This document shows positions 10,708-20,606 of a stretch of DNA of 64,000 bases, one piece after another. Both the position numbers and the translations under genes were made by a program. Position 1 is the first letter of the stretch, and every line of letters starts with the position of its first letter. Source of the stretch: Rhizaria sp. SCN 62-66 (Eukaryota > Rhizaria, unplaced); NCBI GenBank assembly GCA_001724265.1, contig MEDY01000220.1, positions 1 through 64,000 on the forward strand, read 5' to 3'. The notes beneath the pieces were generated by a model. It made no database searches, was not told the DNA's origin, and worked only from the letters and a program-made list of their open reading frames with translations.

Positions 10708-13149
10708 TTACTGCTTCTTGTCCTTCTTGTCCTTCTTCTCCTTCTTCTCCTTCCCCACCTTGCCCTTGCCCTTGCCACTTGCCGCCGCCGCCGCCGCAGC
10801 GGCCGCGGCGGCCGCAGCATTCTCGAAGCGCTCCTCGGCGATGCGGCGGGCCATCTCGTCCTGCAAGTTGCCGCTGCGGCCTATGCGGCCCAGTTGCACC
10901 GCCGCTGCCACCCCGCCCGCAGAGTCCGTCACCGCGGCGGCGACGGCGGCGGGCTCCGCGGCAGCGAGCTCGGTGGCCGCGGCGGGCGCAGCGCCAGCAG
11001 CACTGTCGCCGGTACCGTCGCCGCTGTGGTCTCCGTCGCTGACTTCGCCGGGCGCGACTGCGCGCGTGTCGCCGTAGTTGTACCCGTCGCCACCCACCAT
11101 CAGCGCCTTGCCGCCCGTCTTCTTCACCGACGTGGCCGCACCCGCAGACGCAGCAGGCGCGGGCGCTGCGGTCGCAGGCGCAGCTGCAGCGCCAGTCTCA
11201 GCGGCTGTGAGTTCGAGCTGGAGCTGGCGGATGGCCGCGTCGGCCGCGGCGGCGTTCTCGATCTTGTCCCGCGCCGCCTCGGCCGCGCGCCCGCGCGCAA
11301 TGGCGCTGTGTGCGGCGGCGCGCGCTTGCTCGCGCTCGGCGCGCAGCGCGGCGTTCTTGCTCGCGGGCTTCGCGCGGGGCGGCTTCGCGGCGCCGGAGGC
11401 GGCGGCACCAGAGGCGTCGGCCGCAGCGACAGAGCCAGCGCCAGCACCAGCAGCCGCCGCAGTGTCATGAGAGGCGACTGCAGGGAGGCCTGCAGTGTTG
11501 CTGGCGATGGTGGCGTGCTCGGGGCGCACAGCGGCGATGATGCGGCCGAGCCCCTTGGTGGAACCGTCGCGGAAGAGGAACACCTCGCCGGGCCGCATCA
11601 GCTCGGGCTTGTTCATGAAGCGGATGCGCACGCGCGCCGTGTCGCCCGTGACGAGGCTGCTGCGGCCCTCCTCGAGCTGGTCGATGGCGGCCGCCTGCCG
11701 CACCGTGCCGCAGTGCACGACGGCCTGGTAGCAGGGCCGGATCGTCGTCGGGTGATGCAGGATCACGACGTCGGTGTCGTACGCCCACGCCGCCACCGGC
11801 GCCGCCGCCGGGTCCACCAGCACCATGCCGTGTGTCACAAAGCTCTTGCCCAGCTCCGCGGGCGCCGCCACGATCGCGACCCCGGTCTCGGCCGCCGCGG
11901 CCGCCGCAGCGCGCGCGCCGCCCGGCACAGGCTTGAGGGCGAGCGACACGGCGTCACCGGCGACGCCGACGGCAACGCGCACGCGCTTGCAGTGGATGCC
12001 GCGCACGGTCACCTCGATGAAGGCGCCACGCTTGTCGGGCCCCAGCAGCAGGCGCTGGTTCTGCGTGATCCGCCCCGCGGTGACGGTGCCCGAGACCACG
12101 AGTCCCACGCCAGAGACCTGGAAGCGCTCGTCGATGCGCAGCTCCGTCGGCGCCGCCAGCAGCGCAGCCGCCGCCGCGGTCGCCGACGCAGTCGTCGCAG
12201 CACCAGCAGCGTTGCCTTCAGTCGCAGCGCCAGCGGCAGTCGCGTCGCCCGCGCTGCCCGCGGCAGCGCCAGTGAGCGCGAGCGTGGACGCGGCCTCGAT
12301 GGCGGCGCAGCGCGGGGGCGCGAAGCGCGAGAGGTACTTCTGCAGCAGGTCGATGTGCTGGCCGGTGACGGACGACACGTAGAAGACGGGCGTGGCGCGG
12401 AACGTGGCGTCGGCGAGCACCTTGTCGACGTCGGCCTCAGAGCGCACCGTCACGGGCAGCTTGTTTGCCTGGCGCGACTTGAGCACGGCAGTGAGCTGCT
12501 CCTTAACCTCCTTAAGGTTGTTGTCGAACGCGCGGTCGATCTTGGTGACGACGACGCAGAGCGGGAGGTCGAGCGCGATGGCAATACCCAGGTGCTCACG
12601 CGTCATCTTGGTCACGCCCGCCTGTGCGTTGACGATCACCAGCGCGAGGTCGGGGAAGCAGCCAGTGAGGCCGGCCACCGTGGTCTTAAGGTAGCGCGCG
12701 TGCCCCGCCAGGTCGATGAACGTCACGATCTGGCGCGCCTTGGCCACGACCGCCTGCCAGGCCTTGGTCTTGGCCGCCGCCTTAGCCGCCGCGGCGACCG
12801 TGTTGAACACAGGCTTGCCCGCGGCGTCGAAACCGGTGATGTGGTGCGAGATCGCGCTCGTGCGCCCGTTGTCCAGCTCGTGCTTGTACTGCAGCACCTT
12901 GGCGCGCGCCGACCCGCGCGCGTTGTCGAGCGCGCCCGCAGTGAGCACGCCGATGAGCGTGGACTTGCCGGCGTCGACGTTGCCCACCACGGCCACGCGC
13001 ACGTCGCGCACGCCCGCACCCAGCGCGCTCGTCAGCGGCGCGCCCGTTGCAGCGTCAAAGAGACCCGCAGTCGAGCCCGCGGTCGGCGCAGCGGTAGCGG
13101 ACGCAGAGGCAGCGGCCGCGCTCTTGATGTTGGTGTGGGTGTTGTTCAT
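10708..13149 (-). CDS. GTPBP1: GTPBP1/GTPBP2-type translational GTPase
   Basis: eEF1A-related GTPase of the GTPBP1/2 group, which binds ribosomes and aminoacyl-tRNA and has been linked to exosome-dependent mRNA decay. From the ATG at 13149 it is 813 aa, stop TAA. Motifs: G1 GNVDAGKST (residues 56-64), the GTPBP-specific switch NGRTSAISHHI (94-104), G3 DLAGH (146-150), G4 TKID (202-205); then beta-barrel domains 2 and 3 (RFQVSGVGLVVSGTV; MRPGEVFLFRDG). A long Ala-rich C-terminal extension ends in a Lys-rich tail (KKEKKDKKDKK). The frame stays open and coding-like for 71 codons upstream of this ATG to a TAG at 13363-13365, itself preceded in frame by ATG ATG at 13401; the true start may therefore be 13401 if TAG is read through, or lie in an unrecognised upstream exon. 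Family call is firm; N-terminus is not. Confidence 0.92.
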   Translation of the reverse strand: MNNTHTNIKSAAAASASATAAPTAGSTAGLFDAATGAPLTSALGAGVRDVRVAVVGNVDAGKSTLIGVLTAGALDNARGSARAKVLQYKHELDNGRTSAISHHITGFDAAGKPVFNTVAAAAKAAAKTKAWQAVVAKARQIVTFIDLAGHARYLKTTVAGLTGCFPDLALVIVNAQAGVTKMTREHLGIAIALDLPLCVVVTKIDRAFDNNLKEVKEQLTAVLKSRQANKLPVTVRSEADVDKVLADATFRATPVFYVSSVTGQHIDLLQKYLSRFAPPRCAAIEAASTLALTGAAAGSAGDATAAGAATEGNAAGAATTASATAAAAALLAAPTELRIDERFQVSGVGLVVSGTVTAGRITQNQRLLLGPDKRGAFIEVTVRGIHCKRVRVAVGVAGDAVSLALKPVPGGARAAAAAAAETGVAIVAAPAELGKSFVTHGMVLVDPAAAPVAAWAYDTDVVILHHPTTIRPCYQAVVHCGTVRQAAAIDQLEEGRSSLVTGDTARVRIRFMNKPELMRPGEVFLFRDGSTKGLGRIIAAVRPEHATIASNTAGLPAVASHDTAAAAGAGAGSVAAADASGAAASGAAKPPRAKPASKNAALRAEREQARAAAHSAIARGRAAEAARDKIENAAAADAAIRQLQLELTAAETGAAAAPATAAPAPAASAGAATSVKKTGGKALMVGGDGYNYGDTRAVAPGEVSDGDHSGDGTGDSAAGAAPAAATELAAAEPAAVAAAVTDSAGGVAAAVQLGRIGRSGNLQDEMARRIAEERFENAAAAAAAAAAAAASGKGKGKVGKEKKEKKDKKDKKQ

Positions 13150-13401
13150 CGCAGCAGTGATTACGGCGCTAACAGAGGCGTTGGTCACGTTAGAGATCGC
13201 GTTGGCAGCGCCGGCGTTGGTGTTAGCTGCCGAGAGCGTGGGAGCGACGTTCTCGTTGGCAGTCTCGCTGTCGCTGCCGTTGTCTGCGTGCGCGTGAGCG
13301 TCGACCGCAGGAGTCGAGGTGTTGGTGTTGGTGTGTGAGTTGTTGTTGGCAAGCGCCGAGCGCTAGGTGTGCGCGTCGTCGGTAGCTATGCGGTTCATCA
13401 T

Positions 13402-14060
13402 CGTGTTCAAGTTTCTGTGCTCTGTCGGGTTAGTTCAGTCTAAACGGTTAGTGAAGAGACTGGGGCTAATGGACTTCGGCAGACACTTTGAACTACAGCT
13501 GCGCGAGCGAGCGAGGACAAACAATCAAAGGTCGCAAAGGCGAGGAGCAAGACGTATGAGTATTGGAGTACGAATACGATGGAAGTGTAATTCACGACAG
13601 TAACAACCAGATTCCCAAGGAGATCTTGCTCTGTGAGTCGGGTTAGGCCCAATCTTCGTCAGTTTAAGGAGCAGGACGAGAGAAGAGACATCTGGAAGGG
13701 GGAAGCGAGTTGGATCTCGAGTGAATCCGAGCACAAGCTTTGGGATATCAGGTGTCGCTAAATAGCCATCATAATTAAATCAGCAGTCAGATCCCCCTTA
13801 TTAAAACCGTGTTGGAGGCAAGTGCGAATAAGTTGCCGATTAGTTATGGCGCAATTCTACGGCTTCAAAACCGCCAATCACCCATTTTGTTTTGTGGTGA
13901 AACATAGGTGCGCGAAAAAATCGTATGTGGTCAGAATTTTCACGATGCATATCTCCATGGTATTGAAATAAAAACATATTAAACTTTGTATTGTAGTCAT
14001 TCAAGCACAGAAATAAACAATTATCTTTGTTATAGTGATACGTGTAGTTGGTCAATGACG
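13402..14060. other. Intergenic region
   Basis: About 0.65 kb between two minus-strand genes. It should contain the promoter of the GTPBP1-like gene (right of 13402) and the 3' flank of the large low-complexity gene. AT-rich; nothing else recognised. Confidence 0.4.
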
Positions 14061-17000
14061 TTACATGTAGTAGTCTGGCACGGAGGGGGGCTCCTCACTG
14101 CGCTCTGTGTCGTTACCAACCCCATTGCTGCCAGCATTGCCGTAGCGCGAGGTGGACAGGACACTCGCGTTGTTCTCATATCGTACCCTGCCGGTGATCT
14201 CACCCTCAGACACGCCGCTGCCGGTGTACATCGAGTTCTCGGCCCACCGGCCGGCCGGACGTCGCCCCTGAGCGGCGTTGTTAGAGTTGCCGTAGTTGTA
14301 GTTGTTGTTGTAGTTGTTCGTGGAGCCGGAGCTCGAGGCCGAGGGGGACGGCACGGCCCACATGCCGCCTAGCCCCTGCCCCGACCCCTGCCTCTGGTGA
14401 TAGTGCTGCTGCTGCTGCGGCTGCTGCGGCTGTGGCGGCATCGCGCTCACGTTGTTGCCACCGCCGTAGTAGCTGTTGCTGGCGTCTGCGTAGCTCTCGT
14501 CCCCGTACGTCAGCCCGCGCGCGTGTCCGCCGCTGTGGTCGACGCGGCCCGACAGCTCACCCTCGGAGCGCGGCGTGGCCTGACGCGAGCGGCCCACGAA
14601 ACGGCCCACGTAGCGCCCCGTCGTGGGGGAGATGCGGCCCGAGACCTCGCCCTCGGAGCGCGGGGTGAAGCCGCCCGGGACGCCGCCGTTGTTCCAGTCT
14701 CTGTCTCTGTCACCGTAGCCGCCACCCGCGCCCGTGGCGCTGCCGCGGACGCGTTGGCCGCGGCCGCGGTGCGCCATCGGCGCTGACGTGAGATCGATGT
14801 AGCTGTCGTTGGCCCCGGCACCGTAGCCGTCCTCGTTGTCGCCGTCCTCGTACTCGTTGCCGTCGCCGTCGAGGCGCGCGCGCGAGTGCTGCCTGCGGCG
14901 CCGCGCGGGCCCCACGCCGCCGCGGTCGCCACTGCGAGGCGGCGTGCGCGGCGCAGGCATAGCGAAGCCGGCCGCGCGCATGGCGGCCACAGTGACGCTG
15001 TCGAGGCTGGGTGCTGAAGTCACGCTGCCCGTGCCCACGCTGTCGACGTCACTGTCGCCGCCACGACCGTGGCCGGGGCCGCGCTTGCGCTGGTGCTTGT
15101 ACCCAGGGCTGAGCGCGAGGCCGAACATGTCGGGCGCGGCGGCGCGCAGCGCGGCGGCCTCGTCCGCGGGCAGCTCGAGGAACGGGTGCGTGCTGTCGTC
15201 GGGCGCGAAGATGCGCGGGAACCCGTTGCGGTCCACGAACACCTCGCCCTCGGACAGGTCCAGGTCCAGCGGCACCGAGTTTGTCGTGCGGGACGCGGTC
15301 GACTCGTCGCCGGACGCAGAGCCCAGTCTCCCGAGTCCGCGCACGCCGGTCGCAGAGAGCCAGCGGGCGCTGCCCGCGCCGGCGGGGCCGACTGCGTCGC
15401 TCTGCCCCGCGGCGTCGGCGACGACCGTGGTGTCTGTATCGCTGTCGCCGGACCCCGTGGCCCGCGCCGCGCGTCGCTGCCGCGCCGTGATCTTGGCGCC
15501 CGGGGAGAGGAGCTTGCGGCGCTCGGCCAGCGACGCGCGCAGCACAGCGAGCTCCTCCTCGAGGCGCGCCACGGCCTCTTGCTGCGCGGCGCTGGCGGCG
15601 GCGGACTGCGCCTCGAGCTGCGCGCGCAGAGCCTCCATCTCGGCGCTTTTGTCGGCCAGCGCCTGCGCCTGCTTGCCGAACTCGGCGCTCAGGGCCTCGC
15701 GCACAACCTCGGCCGTGGCGCGCGCAGCCGCGCCCGGAGACTGCGGCTGCTGCGCAGCGGCGTCGGCGCGGGCAGCGGCCAGGTGCGCGAGCGCGGCGCG
15801 GAGGTCGTCCTGCACCGACTTAAGCTCTGCGGCCGCCGCGGCCGTCTCGCGCCCGTGCTGCGCCATCGCGGCCGTGACAGTGTCGGCCACCACGGCCTGC
15901 AGCTGCGCCGCGCGCGCGGCCTCGGCCTCCTCGGAAGCCGTCAGCGCGGACCGCGGCACCGTGACGTTGCTGCTGGTGCTGCTACCGGAGAGCACGCGCG
16001 CGGCGTCCTCGACGAGGCTGCGGTTACGCTGCTCGTCCTCCTCCTGGCTGCGGCGCGCGCGCTCGGCCTCTGCGAGCGCGAGCACAGCCTGCCACTCCTG
16101 GTCGACCGCGCTCTCGCCGTCGACGACCGCGGAGCGCGAGACGTACGCCGCCAGCTCCGCGTCCGACAGCCGCGCCAGCGCTTCCGGGGACAGCATGCCC
16201 AGGCGCGACACCGCGGAGCCGAAGCCCAGCCCGGCCGCGCCAACGGCCGCCATCGAAATGTTGCCCGCGCCGCCCGTGAGCGAGTTGTTGGCGTCGAGCC
16301 CCAGGCCGAGCCCCGCGAGCGCCATCGAGCGGTCCACAGCGCGGCGCAGCGCACTCGCACTGTCGTCGTCGCCGTTGCCGTTGCTGCCGTTGCGGCGGGC
16401 GTCGTCGAGCAGGCCCTGGAGCGAGGCGACGAGCGTGTTGGCCTCGCGCGTGGCGGCCGCGCCGGGCCCGTGCGCGCGTGCGGCGGCGGCGGCGTCGCGG
16501 CGCGCCACGTCGAGCACGGCCTGCAGCACCTCGGCCGTGCGCGGCGTGACGTTGGCGACCGAGCTGCCGTCGCTGAGTCCCGAGGCGTCGCTGCCGTCCG
16601 CGTCCGAGCTCGTGCTTGTGTCCAGCATAGACGCATCCAGCCCCTTGCCCTTGCCCTTGACGCCCAGTCCGGCGAGCGCGCGCGCGAGGGCGCCGTCCTT
16701 GCCGCCGCTCTTGCCATGGCCGCGACCGTGGTCCTTGCCGTGGCGGCCGTTGCGCGCAAGCGTGCGGTTGTGCGAGCAGTCGCCGCAGAGCGAGTCGTCC
16801 GAGTCGGACGCGAAGGACCGCGCGGTCGAGTCGCCGCTGTTGCTGCCGCTGCTATCGGCGCTGTCGCGTGAGAGCTCGCAGCTGCAGTCCGCGCACACGC
16901 GGCGCGCACGCGTGCAGTTCGCACAGGCGTCGTCGCCGCCGCACTCGCGGCAGCTGCAGTCCGCCGCGCTCGCGGCCTTGCTGCCCGGGGCGACCGTGAG

Positions 17001-20000
17001 CGCGGTGCCCGCGGCGGCGTTGACGGGGGCGGGCCCGTCGATGTCGACTTCGGCGTCGAAGGCCTGGGGCGCGAACTGGCGCGCGTACGGGTGGTAGAGC
17101 GCGGTGAGCTGCGCCAGCAGCGCGGGGTTCGTCTGTCCCAGCGCCGCCAGCGACGCGGCCGTAGGCACAGCGCCGCGGCCGCCGCTGGAGCTCGCGGCCG
17201 CAGCGCCGGGCGCCATTGCGGCAGCGAGTGCGGCCAGAGCACCGCCGTCAGTGCCGTTGCCGCTGCCGTTGCTGTCGCCACTGCTGTCGCCGTTGCCGTT
17301 GGCGCGGGCCGTGACCGCGGTCTGCAGCGTCTCGAGCAGCACGCGCAGGTTGTGGTCCGCGAGACTGGGTCCCGGTGCGGGCGCGGTCACGATCACGGGC
17401 CCGTGCGCCCCGGCGGGGCGACGCAGGGCCAGCACGGGCTCTGTCGTCGTCCAGCCGTCGGAGTCCGCGGCGGCGGCAGGCAGCGTCACCGCGCCCGTCT
17501 CGGCGTCGACCGTCGCCTTGGCCACGCGCGAGGGCAGTACTGTGCCGTTGCTGCCAGAGCTGCGGGCCGGGGGTACGGAGGCAGAGAGAGACTTATTGAT
17601 GCCCGTCACACCGGCGTTCTTGCCCGCGGTGCCGATGACGCCGCCGCGCACGGTGGGCCGCGTCACACTCTTGCCCAGCCGGTCGCTGTTGGCGTTGTTA
17701 CTGCGCGCGTTGGCCGCGATCGCGGCGCGGCGGTCGGCCGTGGCGCCCGCCTCGGCGACGGCGGCCGCAGCGGAAGCGGGCGGCGCGGGCGCCGGGAAGG
17801 CCAGCGCGGGCGGCATCGACGGCAGATTGTACATGGGCTGAATCGGGAGGATCTGGGAGAAAGACGCCGACGCGGCGTACTTGCCGTTGGCGCCCACACG
17901 CGCACCGGCCTTGGCGCCCGCTTTGCGCACAGCCGGGCCAGCGTTGCTAGCCGCAGCACTGGGCTTGGCGCCGGCGGTCCGGGCGCTGGCGAGGGCGGCC
18001 CCGCGCTCTGCGGCGCCCGCGGCCCGGCGCGCGAGCGAGATGCCGGCCCCCGCGGCGCCGGAGTCGTAGGCCACGGCGCGCGCGCGGGCCTCCTCCTTCT
18101 CGAGCAGCAGCGCGGGGTCACGGCACAGCTGCTGCGTGCGCCGCAGCACCTGCTCGCGCATGCGCGCCAGGCGCCGCGCGTCGTCGGCCGCCGTCGCAAG
18201 CGCGCTCGTCTCGGGATCCAGCAGCGGATCCAGACCGAGCGGACCCACGCGACCGCCAACCACGGCCGCGCTGGCGTTCGCAGCAGCAGGCGGGGCAAGC
18301 TCATTTGAGGCGTTCTGAGGCGGCAGAGAGGAGGCCAAACCAGCCTGTTGCTGTGGGTGCTGAGCTGTGCGGTCAATCTTGGGTCCGCTGAGCGAGGGCT
18401 TGGTCACGAGCGCCTCGGAGACGGCCTGCTCAACGGCGCGCGCGGTCGCAATGCCCACAGCAGCACCCATCGCATCCCCGCCAGCGCCCGTGCCAGCGCT
18501 GATAGCGGGCGCGCTGGCGTTAGCCGCCGCCGTTGACGCGGCCGCAGTCGCGCTCGTGGTGGCGCGGTTAATGCGCTTGAGCGCGCTGGCGGCGGCGTCG
18601 GCGACGACTGCGCCGATGGCCTCGTCCCTGCGCCGCGCCCGCACGTCGGCGCCGTGCTGCGCCACGATGGCGTCAGCCTGGGCCGCCGCATGCGCGCGTG
18701 CCTCGGTGATCTCGGCCTCGAGCTCGGCCTCCTCCTCGGCGTCCTCGGCGCCCTGCGCCGCGCCGCCCAGCGTGCGGAAGGCCGAGTCGACCGCGGCCTG
18801 CGATGCGAGCTCCCCGCGTGCCAGCTCGCGGCCCAGCGCGGCCAACACGCGCACGCGCTCCTGCGCCGCGTCGTAGTCGAACCCCGTCACCTTGGACCGG
18901 AACGCATTGGCCGATTGCACCGACTGCGGCGGCCGCGCGAAGCGCTGCGGCTCGCGCGTCGCCGCGAGGTAGCGCTCCAGGTCCTTGACGGCCTCAGCGC
19001 CCGACGAGTGGCTGCCGCGCTGCGCGGGGAGCGCAAAGGCCGCCTCCCACAGGTCCACGGTGCTGCGTTCTTCTGCCGCGGCCGCGTCGCCGTAGCCCGC
19101 GTTGCCCAGGGAACCCGTGGGACCGGTGAGCTCGGCGCCGCGGGCGGAGGACGACGAGGACGGGGCGCCGAGCCCGGCCACGGTGGGCGCCGCCGCGCTG
19201 CTGGCAGGGCCATTGCCAGCCTTGTAGGCCGTGGCAGAGCGCTTGGAGAGTGCCCGCTTCGGGTTCGAGGGGCCGATGACGCCGCCCACAGTCACCTTCT
19301 TCCCGTTCGCACCGGTGCTAGCACCAGTCGCAGGCGCGGTCGCGGTCACAGGCGAGCTTGCGCTGGCCTTGTCACTGCTGCTGCTGCTGCTGCTGCTGCT
19401 GCTCGCGTACGTGTTGGTGTTGGTGGGCAGGACGGAGCGACCGCCGCCGCCAAGGCCGCTGTGCGCGCGCAGAATAGACTTGACACCGCCACCGCCACCA
19501 TCGCCGTTCACAGTAGCGTGGGCGTGAGCGTACGCGTCGGGGTTGGGGTTCGGGGCGCCATTGCCCGCGCTACTGCCGCCGTAGTAGTACGCACCCTGCG
19601 CACCGGAGCTACCGCTGCCGATGCTGCTATTGGTGCTGGGGACGCCGGTGTAGTGCTGCGTCTTGAGCGCACGCTGCTCCGCCTCCGAGGCCGAGAGCAC
19701 GTGGAGGTCGCCTCGGTCGACGTCGCGCCGACCGGTGTCGCGGCGGCCAGAGTCGCCACCAGAGGACGGGGCGCTGCCGCTGCTGCTGCTGCTGTAGTCG
19801 GCAGGGTGACTGGGAGCAGCGTTGTATTGACCGTGGGCAGGGTGACCGTGAGCAGGGTGACTGTGGGCAGGCTGGGGCACGTGGGGAATCGTGCTGGCGG
19901 TAACGCCATGAAATGGCATGTTGCTCATATGATGAGCGTGCATGTGGCTACCAGCAGTCGCGTTGCCGCTGTGAGCGTTGCTGTTGCTGCTGTTGGCCGC

Positions 20001-20579
20001 GAGCGGGTGCGAGACAGGTGCGGGAACACCGCCAGCGCTGACGTGAGCATTAGCAGCAGCAGCAGCGGCAACATTAATGTTCTGGTTGGTGTTATTGTTG
20101 TTCGCGGCAACCCACGGCAGCGACGACTTGCGCCCTGTGTTGACACTGCTAGCCGCGCCCGCACTGCTCGCGTCCTGCGTGTTATCAACAATGCCGTTGC
20201 TGTTGCTGTTGCTGTTGCCCCTGTTGATGATGTTGTTGTTGTTGCCTGCCGCGCTCTTGATGCCCATGCGGCCCTCGATGCGCGCGACGCGGCGGCCGTC
20301 CTCGTCGCGCTCGCTGGCGCGCATGCGCTCGCGCAGCTGCCGCTCCAGGCGGTCCAGCCGCGAGCCCAGCCCCTGCTCCAAGGCATCGGACTCGGACTCG
20401 CCGTACGTTTGGCCGTGGGCGGCGGCGAGGTGACCGTGGGCCGCGGATTGACTGTGGGCAGAGGCGGAGCCGCTGTAGGCGGCAGTGGCTGCGGCCAGGC
20501 GGGCGTTGGCCGCGGCGAGCGCGTCGTCGGCCTCAGCGTGGCTGCGGCCAGCTTGAGTCGCCGCAGCAACAGCAGACAT
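14061..20579 (-). CDS. Very large low-complexity protein with coiled coils, Cys cluster and SEGE repeats
   Basis: I do not recognise this protein. An uninterrupted frame of 2,172 aa from the ATG at 20579 to TAA, strongly Ala/Ser/Gly/Asn-rich. In order from the N-terminus: Ala-rich helix; Asn/Ser/His-rich disorder to about 18900; predicted helical Ala/Glu/Arg-rich stretches; a Cys cluster at about 16962-16774 (CSCRECGG, CANC, CADCSC, CGDCSH) that could bind metal; coiled coil at about 15910-15500 with heptad-like ALRAQLEAQ and EEELAVLRASL; then a disordered C-terminus with four SEGE motifs, three as SEGE-x-x-GR. Length and composition suggest a structural scaffold, but that is inference. The frame continues upstream past one TAG into the 349-aa frame at 20607-21656, so the two may be one gene of about 2,547 codons. 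Confidence 0.6.
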   Translation of the reverse strand: MSAVAAATQAGRSHAEADDALAAANARLAAATAAYSGSASAHSQSAAHGHLAAAHGQTYGESESDALEQGLGSRLDRLERQLRERMRASERDEDGRRVARIEGRMGIKSAAGNNNNIINRGNSNSNSNGIVDNTQDASSAGAASSVNTGRKSSLPWVAANNNNTNQNINVAAAAAANAHVSAGGVPAPVSHPLAANSSNSNAHSGNATAGSHMHAHHMSNMPFHGVTASTIPHVPQPAHSHPAHGHPAHGQYNAAPSHPADYSSSSSGSAPSSGGDSGRRDTGRRDVDRGDLHVLSASEAEQRALKTQHYTGVPSTNSSIGSGSSGAQGAYYYGGSSAGNGAPNPNPDAYAHAHATVNGDGGGGGVKSILRAHSGLGGGGRSVLPTNTNTYASSSSSSSSSSDKASASSPVTATAPATGASTGANGKKVTVGGVIGPSNPKRALSKRSATAYKAGNGPASSAAAPTVAGLGAPSSSSSARGAELTGPTGSLGNAGYGDAAAAEERSTVDLWEAAFALPAQRGSHSSGAEAVKDLERYLAATREPQRFARPPQSVQSANAFRSKVTGFDYDAAQERVRVLAALGRELARGELASQAAVDSAFRTLGGAAQGAEDAEEEAELEAEITEARAHAAAQADAIVAQHGADVRARRRDEAIGAVVADAAASALKRINRATTSATAAASTAAANASAPAISAGTGAGGDAMGAAVGIATARAVEQAVSEALVTKPSLSGPKIDRTAQHPQQQAGLASSLPPQNASNELAPPAAANASAAVVGGRVGPLGLDPLLDPETSALATAADDARRLARMREQVLRRTQQLCRDPALLLEKEEARARAVAYDSGAAGAGISLARRAAGAAERGAALASARTAGAKPSAAASNAGPAVRKAGAKAGARVGANGKYAASASFSQILPIQPMYNLPSMPPALAFPAPAPPASAAAAVAEAGATADRRAAIAANARSNNANSDRLGKSVTRPTVRGGVIGTAGKNAGVTGINKSLSASVPPARSSGSNGTVLPSRVAKATVDAETGAVTLPAAAADSDGWTTTEPVLALRRPAGAHGPVIVTAPAPGPSLADHNLRVLLETLQTAVTARANGNGDSSGDSNGSGNGTDGGALAALAAAMAPGAAAASSSGGRGAVPTAASLAALGQTNPALLAQLTALYHPYARQFAPQAFDAEVDIDGPAPVNAAAGTALTVAPGSKAASAADCSCRECGGDDACANCTRARRVCADCSCELSRDSADSSGSNSGDSTARSFASDSDDSLCGDCSHNRTLARNGRHGKDHGRGHGKSGGKDGALARALAGLGVKGKGKGLDASMLDTSTSSDADGSDASGLSDGSSVANVTPRTAEVLQAVLDVARRDAAAAARAHGPGAAATREANTLVASLQGLLDDARRNGSNGNGDDDSASALRRAVDRSMALAGLGLGLDANNSLTGGAGNISMAAVGAAGLGFGSAVSRLGMLSPEALARLSDAELAAYVSRSAVVDGESAVDQEWQAVLALAEAERARRSQEEDEQRNRSLVEDAARVLSGSSTSSNVTVPRSALTASEEAEAARAAQLQAVVADTVTAAMAQHGRETAAAAAELKSVQDDLRAALAHLAAARADAAAQQPQSPGAAARATAEVVREALSAEFGKQAQALADKSAEMEALRAQLEAQSAAASAAQQEAVARLEEELAVLRASLAERRKLLSPGAKITARQRRAARATGSGDSDTDTTVVADAAGQSDAVGPAGAGSARWLSATGVRGLGRLGSASGDESTASRTTNSVPLDLDLSEGEVFVDRNGFPRIFAPDDSTHPFLELPADEAAALRAAAPDMFGLALSPGYKHQRKRGPGHGRGGDSDVDSVGTGSVTSAPSLDSVTVAAMRAAGFAMPAPRTPPRSGDRGGVGPARRRRQHSRARLDGDGNEYEDGDNEDGYGAGANDSYIDLTSAPMAHRGRGQRVRGSATGAGGGYGDRDRDWNNGGVPGGFTPRSEGEVSGRISPTTGRYVGRFVGRSRQATPRSEGELSGRVDHSGGHARGLTYGDESYADASNSYYGGGNNVSAMPPQPQQPQQQQHYHQRQGSGQGLGGMWAVPSPSASSSGSTNNYNNNYNYGNSNNAAQGRRPAGRWAENSMYTGSGVSEGEITGRVRYENNASVLSTSRYGNAGSNGVGNDTERSEEPPSVPDYYM

Positions 20580-20606
20580 CGGATGCGAGTTGCTAGAGAC
20601 CAAGGG

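Noticed and set aside
10894-13338. 814-codon plus-strand open frame opposite the GTPBP1-like gene
   Set aside because: Same antisense effect; no motifs, while the minus strand has all G motifs.
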